A DNA stretch of 25,075 nucleotides from UBA11475 sp045593005 (lineage in GTDB: Bacteria; Bacillota; Clostridia; Christensenellales; Borkfalkiaceae). The position numbers and the translations under genes were made by a program. This document shows positions 1 to 5,576 of the stretch, piece by piece. The notes under the pieces were generated by a model, which worked only from the letters and a program-made list of their open reading frames with translations, was not told the DNA's origin and did not search any database. Every line of letters starts with the position of its first letter. Position 1 is the stretch's first letter. The DNA is taken from NCBI GenBank assembly GCA_045593005.1, contig JAZNVV010000035.1:1-25075 (forward strand), read 5' to 3'.

Positions 1-857
1 TTGCCGATAACGTCTACAATTTTATTGTTAAAACCTTCACTATAATCGTCTTTTACTTTAGATGTAGATAAAACTGCTTTTGAAAGAGTTTTAACGTTAG
101 TTGCATCAACGTTAATTTCCCCACCCAAATCGAACTTTTTAGCACGGAAAATATCTGAAACGACTTCCGTTTTAAGATAGTCGCCGATTATAGAAGTCTT
201 TACACCGTCAGCGCCTGCTTTAATACTTTCAATAGCGCACGCCGTCGATAACTTAAATTTATCCGAAGGTTGAACAAATACTTTGATGTCGCATTCAGCC
301 TTTACGTCTTTAACTAATTTAGCATAATCTTCTGGGAAAGCCTCACCATTATCATCACAAAGAGTGATGCAACAAGCGCCTGCGTTTTTAGCCGTTTTAG
401 CAAGTGAAACGATAAATTTATCTTCTGCACGAAAAACGTCTTTTGCAACGAATTCTACACAAGTAGATAGTTCTTTTGCTTTTTTAATAAGCGTTTCTAT
501 TTTCACTTGCATAGCAGGGGCTTTCAAGTGATAAAAATATTCCATTTGCGCAGTAGAAGTCGGCATAACTATTTGTAAGCAAACACTTTTTGCCGATTTA
601 ACGCAATTATAAGTTGAAACTACGCTATCTTCACTACTGCCAGCGTCGATTTTTACACAAGCATTTTTGAACGAATTTGCAATCGTACGACAGATTACTT
701 CATTTTCCTTGCTGTCGGTCAATGCAGGTAGTTCAATAGCATCAACGCCTGATGCGTCTAAACTTTCAGCAATCGCTAACTTCTCACGAAAAGTTAGTTC
801 AATATCCTGCTCTTTAACAGCCTTTAACGTAATGTCTGAAACGGTAATCTTTTTCAT
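1..857 (-). CDS. LeuA-like (HMGL/DRE-TIM family) protein lacking catalytic residues, 3' end off window
   Basis: The 285 visible codons form a TIM-barrel-like protein related to 2-isopropylmalate/homocitrate synthases. The N-terminus reads MKKITVSDITLK, followed by REKLAIAESLDASGVDAIEL, which matches the family's EEKLEIA..L...GVD.IE. ITLCDDNG stands where synthases have ITICDTVG, and ESIKAGADGV matches the AxxAGADxV segment. The catalytic signature DTTLRDGEQ is replaced by DITLKAVKEQ, losing the essential Arg and metal-binding Asp. The HCHND metal-binding segment aligns with QPSDK, so both His are gone. I infer a non-catalytic paralogue or an enzyme with changed chemistry. The ATG at 857 follows AAGGAG (870-865). 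A leucine-type T-box leader precedes it, tying expression to amino-acid starvation. The 3' end and any LeuA C-terminal regulatory domain lie outside the window. Confidence 0.75.
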   Translation of the reverse strand, partial: MKKITVSDITLKAVKEQDIELTFREKLAIAESLDASGVDAIELPALTDSKENEVICRTIANSFKNACVKIDAGSSEDSVVSTYNCVKSAKSVCLQIVMPTSTAQMEYFYHLKAPAMQVKIETLIKKAKELSTCVEFVAKDVFRAEDKFIVSLAKTAKNAGACCITLCDDNGEAFPEDYAKLVKDVKAECDIKVFVQPSDKFKLSTACAIESIKAGADGVKTSIIGDYLKTEVVSDIFRAKKFDLGGEINVDATNVKTLSKAVLSTSKVKDDYSEGFNNKIVDVIG

Positions 858-903
858 AATAATACTCCTTAAATTGTATATAAATTAACGCTTGTATCTG
901 CGA

Positions 904-934
904 AATAAAAAAACCCGCAGAAAAAATCTGCGGG
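904..934 (-). terminator. T-box attenuator terminator
   Basis: An 8-bp stem (CCCGCAGA at 914-921 with TCTGCGGG at 927-934) and a short A-rich loop are followed on the minus strand by a run of T (913-907). It lies between the T-box and the start codon and is the alternative to the antiterminator. Confidence 0.9.
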
Positions 935-1164
935 ATGACTGACAAAAATCAACCACGGTACCACCCGTATTGCCTTAAAATAAGACCACTCAACAAGGTT
1001 CAAACAAACCCCCGACCTATAACGGGACCACCCGGAAAATCTTACTAAACTTCAGACTTCTGCTCCGATATGAGACTGCTAGTAAACTTGTTTACCGTCT
1101 TGCACCAAACGACGACTCTCTAAAAAACTTTCGTAAACTGCATAATATCTTCATTGCATTTATA
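904..1164 (-). ncRNA. T-box riboswitch leader, probable Leu (CUC) specifier
   Basis: On the minus strand the leader carries the hallmark T-box GGGTGGTACCGTGG (966-953), which pairs with the uncharged tRNA 3' end. It is followed by a terminator hairpin (934-914) and a T run. Further upstream are AGAGAG and GGTGCAAG, typical of Stem I. The segment CTC-A-TATCG-GAGC then fits the usual specifier layout (codon, A, about five bases, GAG). This makes CUC (1074-1072) the specifier, so tRNA-Leu is the likely ligand. That agrees with a leuA-like downstream gene. The element class is certain; the specifier comes from pattern spacing and not from a folded model. Confidence 0.9.
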
Positions 1165-1170
1165 TTATGT

Positions 1171-1199
1171 ATTTTAACCGTTTGTTTTTGTTATGTCAA
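1171..1199 (-). promoter_or_regulatory. sigma-A-type promoter of the T-box/LeuA-like unit
   Basis: The minus strand reads TTGACA (1199-1194), a 17-bp spacer and TAAAAT (1176-1171). Transcription would start near 1164, giving a leader of about 307 nt. Confidence 0.85.
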
Positions 1200-1259
1200 C
1201 TATTTTTTTATAGTTTTTTGTAAACTTTTATATTAAATTATATTATTTTTTTAAAATTA

Positions 1260-1283
1260 AAACACCGAACTACGTCGGTGTTT
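1260..1283 (-). terminator. Terminator after the F420-ligase-like gene
   Basis: The stem AAACACCGA/TCGGTGTTT (1260-1268 with 1275-1283) has a 6-base loop and is followed on the minus strand by a T-rich tract. It begins 8 bases after the stop codon of the upstream gene. Confidence 0.8.
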
Positions 1284-1290
1284 AATTGTT

Positions 1291-2484
1291 TTATTTATCG
1301 TATTCAGACGTGTAGTTATCAAAGTAACCTTGAATCCAAATGATAGGCGTACCTTTATCGCCAGAGCCTGACGTTAAGTCGCAAAGTGAACCGATAAGGT
1401 CGGTTAAACGACGTGGCGTCGTACCCATTTGACCTACGATATCTTCTGCTTTTGCTGAAATCTTGCCTTTAATTGCTTCCTTTAATTCTTCACCTGTAAG
1501 GTCGGCAAAATCGTTATCAGCAAGATATTTAAGTTTAAGTTCGTGTGGGGTACCTTCTAAACCACGTGTGTATGCAGGTGAAACTACTGGGTCAGCAAGT
1601 TCCCAAATCTTACCTACTGGGTCCTTAAACGCACCGTCGCCGTAAACCATAACTTCAACTTTTTTACCAGTTGCTTTATAAAGTTCTTCAGCAATAGCGT
1701 CTACTACTGGTTGACAATCTCTTGGGAAGAGTTTAATTTTTTCTTCCGTAGATTTATTTGAACCTAAAAGACCGTATTCAGCATTATAACCACTGCCGTT
1801 TATAGGTGCATTTAAAATTTCGTCCATACCAAGCACTACTTTTGCGCCTGCTTCTTTTAAGATGCGCTTTGTGCGGAATCTCGTGTGGATATCACAGCAA
1901 AGAACTTTGTCCGTGTATTGTAAAATAGCCTTTGGATTGTTAGCAAAAATAATTTCAAAATCAGCGCCTTCGCCACGAACTAAACTTTCGTAATATTCAA
2001 CGTAGTCAACACCCGTGAAAGTATGTTTTTCATAACCAAAAAGTTCACGATATTTAGACTGAGTTAAAACGTCTACGTAAGGGTTAACGCCCGATTCGTC
2101 AATCTTGTCAGGGCTGATAAGGTGGTTACCAACTTCGTCAGATGGATATGAAAGTAATACTACAACCTTTTTAGCGCCCCTTGCAATACCTTTAAGACAT
2201 ACCGAAAAACGGTTACGGCTTAATATAGGGAAAATAACGCCGACTGTTTCGCCACCAAACTTGTTTTTAACGTCCGTAGCAATATCGTCAACGGTAATAT
2301 AGTTACCTTGCGCTCTTGCAACAACCGATTCCGTCATAGCAACTACGTCTTTATCACGGAATTCAACGCCTTCTTCTCTTGATGCGTCCAAAACTGCGTT
2401 AACTACTACTTTAACGATATCGTCACCTTCATTGATGATAGGCGCTCTAACACCACGTGATACTGTACCAAATAAACGACTCAT
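1291..2484 (-). CDS. Coenzyme F420-0:L-glutamate ligase (CofE/FbiB N-domain) family protein
   Basis: This 397-aa protein matches by eye the CofE-like family found widely in Firmicutes. Recognisable stretches are GTVSRGVRAPIINEGDDIV at the N-terminus, TESVVARAQGNY near residue 52, NRFSVCLKGIARGAKKV, DIHTRFRTKRILKEAGAKVV and a C-terminal GSGDKGTPI. In methanogens and actinobacteria CofE adds gamma-linked glutamates to F420. Clostridia carrying this longer form are not known to make F420, so the substrate here is unknown, and no other F420 gene is visible nearby. The ATG at 2484 is preceded by AAAGGAG. The gene is monocistronic, with its own promoter and terminator. Its 5' UTR carries a short hairpin (TCAAGGAC with GTCTTTGA, one G-T pair) just before the ribosome binding site. 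Confidence 0.8.
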   Translation of the reverse strand: MSRLFGTVSRGVRAPIINEGDDIVKVVVNAVLDASREEGVEFRDKDVVAMTESVVARAQGNYITVDDIATDVKNKFGGETVGVIFPILSRNRFSVCLKGIARGAKKVVVLLSYPSDEVGNHLISPDKIDESGVNPYVDVLTQSKYRELFGYEKHTFTGVDYVEYYESLVRGEGADFEIIFANNPKAILQYTDKVLCCDIHTRFRTKRILKEAGAKVVLGMDEILNAPINGSGYNAEYGLLGSNKSTEEKIKLFPRDCQPVVDAIAEELYKATGKKVEVMVYGDGAFKDPVGKIWELADPVVSPAYTRGLEGTPHELKLKYLADNDFADLTGEELKEAIKGKISAKAEDIVGQMGTTPRRLTDLIGSLCDLTSGSGDKGTPIIWIQGYFDNYTSEYDK

Positions 2485-2529
2485 AAAAATTCTCCTTTAA
2501 TCAAAGACCGTCCGTCCTTGACCTTTTAT

Positions 2530-2557
2530 ATTATAACACTACATACGAAGAATTCAA
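2530..2557 (-). promoter_or_regulatory. Promoter of the F420-ligase-like gene
   Basis: The minus strand reads TTGAAT (2557-2552), a 16-bp spacer and TATAAT (2535-2530), about 45 bases upstream of the start codon. Confidence 0.75.
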
Positions 2558-2644
2558 AACTCATTTTTATATTTTTTTCATTTTTTATATTAAATTTTTT
2601 TATAAATGTGCGCTGTAATATAAAAATGCTTTATATAACCGTCG

Positions 2645-3388
2645 TTAAATGCCGGTAAATTCCGTCATATTTTTGCGATAGCGAAGTGGCAAATACCCCC
2701 TTTGCTGTTTTTCGTGTGGACGAGATTTGATATTTACTGCATCAAAATACTCTTTATATAGCGAACGGCACTTTTCTTCCACTTCTCCTATATACACGGT
2801 AAGTGGTTTTGTCGGTGTGAAAATTTTATAACCCTTCGTGTCGTACATAATAACTTTGTTTCGCTTGGTATCGTGCAAAACAAGATTGTGGAATTTATAT
2901 CGTCTTATAAAATGTGGCGCTAAAAGTTCTAAAATATCGTTATCGGGCGAAAAGTGTCCGTACAAAATCCCTTTATCCGTTTCCGAAAACCTTAAAAAAC
3001 CTTTCATACGGTGAACTTCAAGCCAAATTTTATCCTTTAAAGAGTTAAATTCAGCAATAACGGGATTTGCAAGTTCAAAGGAAACGTCTTTCTTTTTATC
3101 TATAATTTCTTTAATGTAATTAAAGCAAACCGTTCCTTTAATCTTGCTTTCCGAACGCATAACTACCCGTAAAACGTCAACGGTGTGTTCGCCAGCGTGT
3201 AGCATAATAGCCTTTTTTACACGGTTAATCTTTTCTTCGCTATTTGCAATCTCTCTAATAGTGGTTTCTAAATCTATTTGATAGCCTTTTGAAGTCGCCA
3301 CAATATCAGGGACTTCCCTTCTTAAATAACTTTCAAAAACGGCTGATAATACTCCTTCTAAACTATCATCTACTTCGTAAACAATCAT
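2645..3388 (-). CDS. DUF4130 / TIGR03915-type probable DNA metabolism protein
   Basis: The 247-aa protein begins MIVYEVDDSLEGVLSAVFES and ends with YLPLRYRKNMTEF, matching the family (TIGR03915, DUF4130) that accompanies the TIGR03916 radical SAM protein. Other recognisable segments are EVHRMKGFLRFSE and HFSPDNDILELLAPHFIRR. The biochemical activity of the family is not established to my knowledge. Its constant pairing with the radical SAM gene suggests a joint role in nucleic-acid modification or repair. Its ATG overlaps the TGA of the upstream radical SAM gene (ATGA, 3388-3385), so the two should be translationally coupled and made in similar amounts. No clear terminator follows; 2485-2644 holds only the next gene's promoter and AT-rich sequence. 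Confidence 0.88.
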   Translation of the reverse strand: MIVYEVDDSLEGVLSAVFESYLRREVPDIVATSKGYQIDLETTIREIANSEEKINRVKKAIMLHAGEHTVDVLRVVMRSESKIKGTVCFNYIKEIIDKKKDVSFELANPVIAEFNSLKDKIWLEVHRMKGFLRFSETDKGILYGHFSPDNDILELLAPHFIRRYKFHNLVLHDTKRNKVIMYDTKGYKIFTPTKPLTVYIGEVEEKCRSLYKEYFDAVNIKSRPHEKQQRGYLPLRYRKNMTEFTGI

Positions 3389-4632
3389 AATTCCCCCGTC
3401 AACACGCTTAAACCCGTTTCAGCGTTGGATAAAAGCGAAAGTTGTTCGTAATTTTCGTTTGATAATAACAGATAATTTTTGACGGCAAGATGGTCGTCGT
3501 TGCCATAAAATTTACCGTTGCAAGTAATAAAATGTTTTGCCCGTTTAAGCACCACTCTCATTCTCTTTAAATGTTCGTAGTCAAGTTTTGTGTGGCGCCG
3601 TGCTATAATTATGCGCTTTGCCGTGCGTATACCTATGCCCGGTACTCTTACAATAAGTTCGTATGGTGCGCTGTTTACTTCTACCGGAAAGTATTGCATA
3701 TTTTTTAGCGCCCATTGACATTTCGGGTCGTAACCTTTTTCTAAATTTTCATCTTCTGACAAAAGTTCGTCAGCAGTAAAACCGTAAAATCGCAACAGCC
3801 AGTCGGCTTGATATAAACGGTGCTCCCTTAACAGCCCCACCTGCTTTGTCGGAAGATAAGAGGTATCAAAATTAGTCGGAACGTACGACGAATAATAAAC
3901 CCTTTTTAAGTCGAAATTATCATATAAAGCTTGCGTTAATTTTAATATATGTCCGTCCGTTTCAGGTGATGCGCCGACAATCATTTGCGTCGTTTGACCT
4001 GCCGGCAAAAATCCCCTCCTGCCGTACTTTTGCCCGTCAATCAGCGCAGGGTCGGAAAGTTGTCGCATAGGCGTTATTATCGACTGCTTGTTCTTTTGTG
4101 GCGCTAAAAGTTTCAAACTCTTTTCAGACGGAAGTTCTATATTAAAACTCATACGGTCGACAAATTTGCCAGCCTTTTCAATTAACTCTTTACTTGCACC
4201 GGGAACACCTTTTAAGTGAATATACCCACCAAACCCGTATTGCTTACGCAATTTTATAGCCGTTAAAAGCAACCTTTCCATAGTGTAGTCGGGACTTTTC
4301 TCTACTGCAGACGATAAAAACAAACCTTCGATATAATTGCGTTTGTAAAACTGTATAGTAAGTTCACAAATTTCGTCAGGAGTCGCCGAAGCCCTTTTCA
4401 CGTCGGCACTACGCCTGTTAACACAATACAGACAGTCGTAAACACACTTATTTGTCATTAAAATTTTTAGCAAAGAAATGCATCTGCCGTCTGGCGTGAA
4501 CGAGTGACATATACCTGCATATGAACAATCGCCCATACTTCCTTGCCCACGACGCGACGAACCCGACGACGAACAAGATACGTCGTACTTTGCCGATTCA
4601 GTTAATATACGCAATCTTTCTTCGTCTAACAT
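3385..4632 (-). CDS. Putative DNA modification/repair radical SAM protein (TIGR03916 type)
   Basis: This 415-aa protein opens with AKYDVSCSSSGSSRRG and GICHSFTPDGRCISLLKIL, which are characteristic of TIGR03916. The radical SAM cluster motif CxxxCxxC is C63-x3-C67-x2-C70 (CVYDCLYC). Additional cysteines at 20, 36, 42 and 51 may bind a second metal centre. RNYIEGLFLSS and GYIHLKGVPGA follow. Near the C-terminus VPGIGIRTAKRIIIARR is a helix-hairpin-helix, a sequence-independent DNA-binding element also seen in DNA glycosylases. This supports a DNA substrate, though the reaction is unknown. The ATG at 4632 follows GGAGG. The gene overlaps the DUF4130 gene by 4 bases. Its promoter is bracketed by two LexA boxes, so induction by DNA damage is expected. 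Confidence 0.9.
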   Translation of the reverse strand: MLDEERLRILTESAKYDVSCSSSGSSRRGQGSMGDCSYAGICHSFTPDGRCISLLKILMTNKCVYDCLYCVNRRSADVKRASATPDEICELTIQFYKRNYIEGLFLSSAVEKSPDYTMERLLLTAIKLRKQYGFGGYIHLKGVPGASKELIEKAGKFVDRMSFNIELPSEKSLKLLAPQKNKQSIITPMRQLSDPALIDGQKYGRRGFLPAGQTTQMIVGASPETDGHILKLTQALYDNFDLKRVYYSSYVPTNFDTSYLPTKQVGLLREHRLYQADWLLRFYGFTADELLSEDENLEKGYDPKCQWALKNMQYFPVEVNSAPYELIVRVPGIGIRTAKRIIIARRHTKLDYEHLKRMRVVLKRAKHFITCNGKFYGNDDHLAVKNYLLLSNENYEQLSLLSNAETGLSVLTGEL

Positions 4633-4641
4633 ATTATCCTC

Positions 4642-4655
4642 CGAACATATGTTCT
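4642..4655 (-). promoter_or_regulatory. LexA (SOS) box 1, downstream of -10
   Basis: CGAACATATGTTCT differs by one base from the palindrome CGAACATATGTTCG, a strong match to the Firmicute LexA box (CGAACRNRYGTTYC type). It covers the predicted transcription start and abuts the GGAGG ribosome binding site. Confidence 0.88.
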
Positions 4656-4661
4656 GATTTT

Positions 4662-4690
4662 AGTATAACACTTCTTTTTTATAAAGTCAA
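4662..4690 (-). promoter_or_regulatory. SOS-controlled promoter of the radical SAM/DUF4130 operon
   Basis: The minus strand reads TTGACT (4690-4685), a 17-bp spacer and TATACT (4667-4662). The -35 shares bases with LexA box 2, and the start point (about 4655) falls at box 1, so LexA bound at either site would block RNA polymerase. Confidence 0.88.
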
Positions 4691-4701
4691 ACATATGTTC
4701 G
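4688..4701 (-). promoter_or_regulatory. LexA (SOS) box 2, overlapping -35
   Basis: Read on the minus strand this is CGAACATATGTTTG, again one base from the perfect palindrome. Centre-to-centre distance to box 1 is 46 bp. It lies between the two divergent genes and could also affect the ferritin-like gene. Confidence 0.85.
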
Positions 4702-4795
4702 CATTTTTAAAAACATTTTTTTGCACCTTATTGCAACCAACAAGAATAGTATAGTAATGAATTTTAATTTAATGGCAAATAAAGGGGAATATAAT

Positions 4796-5308
4796 TTGAT
4801 AAACGCTGTAATAAATCAACAAAAAAAGCACGCTTACGATAGGGCTACTGCTCGCATTATTTCCCTTTTATACAAAGGGAATTGTGGATCGCTTCGGTGC
4901 TTTTTACAGTTTTTTTATCACAGTCAAATTTTTTACAAGTTATCTTTGACCGAGTGTTATAACGAAACGTATTCAATGGCGCTTAATGAAGTTTTACACC
5001 TTGACTCGCTTGCCAAAAGTCTTTTATCGCTTGGTGAAAACCCCGTCTATTATGGATACGACGGAGAGTGCCACTCACAATTTTTGTTGAGTTCCCTGCC
5101 ATACACCCACACGCCAAAACAAATGCTACTTGACGATATTTCCTTAAAAATGCAAATGATTAAAACTTATGAAAATTCATTAAAAAAGATAAAAGCTGAA
5201 GAAATTAGAGAGAAGATTTTGCGAATTAAAGCAGAAGAAGAATTGCATCTTGAACGGTTAAAGATTTTGCTTAAAAAATATAAGGACGGTGAGTTTAATG
5301 AGCGTTAA
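4796..5308 (+). CDS. Ferritin-like (Mn-catalase/rubrerythrin-type fold) protein
   Basis: With a TTG start at 4796 the protein is 170 aa. The TTG follows AAAGGGG (4781-4787) at good spacing; in-frame ATGs at 4757 and 4772 lack a ribosome binding site. The layout is a four-helix ferritin-like domain. MALNEVLHLDSLAKSLLSLG has the E65-xx-H68 ligand pair of the second helix, followed by the usual LG.NPVYYG turn. A third helix follows (DISLKMQMIKTYENSLKKIK), and the last helix has E148/E149-x-H151. In the first helix, where relatives have SELTAILQY, this protein reads GSLRCFLQF, so one metal-bridging Glu appears missing. The role (metal storage, peroxide handling or structural) is unknown. The gene overlaps the next ORF by 11 bases and is divergent from the SOS operon. 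Confidence 0.65.
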   Translation: MINAVINQQKKHAYDRATARIISLLYKGNCGSLRCFLQFFYHSQIFYKLSLTECYNETYSMALNEVLHLDSLAKSLLSLGENPVYYGYDGECHSQFLLSSLPYTHTPKQMLLDDISLKMQMIKTYENSLKKIKAEEIREKILRIKAEEELHLERLKILLKKYKDGEFNER

Positions 5309-5576
5309 AACTTATATGTTAACGGTTGAAGAACGGCTGTTTTTAGCTTTTTGTCATCTTGAAAAAACAGCAAAAAAATCTTTGCTTAATAAGTTTTATG
5401 ATTTTTATGATGAAAACAATATTTATATAATGTTTAAAGAAATTGAAACGATTGAAAAATTAACGTACAATAATAAAGCAAAAAAACTTTTTAAACATAT
5501 AAAAACGACGCTCAAAAAAGCGTCGTTTTTTTATTTATTGTCGTCACGGAATTGCTTTGAGTATAACTCTGCGTAA
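5298..5576 (+). CDS. Small basic hypothetical protein; ORF runs through a terminator
   Basis: The ATG at 5298 overlaps the end of the ferritin-like gene (ATGAGCGTTAA) and is preceded by a GGTGAG-type site, so translation is probably coupled. The predicted 92 aa begin MSVKTYMLTVEERLFLAF and include a lysine-rich stretch NNKAKKLFKHIKTTLKKAS at about 57-75. I recognise no family; a weak resemblance to a DprA N-terminal helix region is not convincing. The odd feature is that a strong intrinsic terminator (5501-5532) lies inside the reading frame, and the only stop codon (TAA, 5574-5576) is beyond it, antisense to the ABC transporter gene. Terminated transcripts would therefore have no stop codon. 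It is either a naturally nonstop gene or a decayed 3' end. Confidence 0.45.
   Translation: MSVKTYMLTVEERLFLAFCHLEKTAKKSLLNKFYDFYDENNIYIMFKEIETIEKLTYNNKAKKLFKHIKTTLKKASFFYLLSSRNCFEYNSA
5501..5532. terminator. Bidirectional terminator between convergent genes
   Basis: A 12-bp perfect stem (5501-5512 with 5519-5530) has a 6-base loop CAAAAA and T7 on the plus strand (5526-5532). On the minus strand it directly follows the ABC transporter stop codon (5533-5531) and ends in T5. On the plus strand it lies inside the small ORF. Confidence 0.9.

Noticed and set aside
667..888. Plus-strand open frame opposite the LeuA-like gene.
   Set aside because: It lies antisense to a protein with clear family similarity, has no ribosome binding site and has a shadow-like composition.
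4719..4755. A possible plus-strand promoter (TTGCAC with AATAGT or TATAGT) for the ferritin-like gene.
   Set aside because: Spacings of 18 or 23 and poor hexamers make the match too weak to annotate.
5298..5531. Possible DprA/Smf N-terminal fragment in the small ORF.
   Set aside because: The resemblance is limited to a few hydrophobic positions and no Rossmann-fold motif follows, so I left it as unknown.
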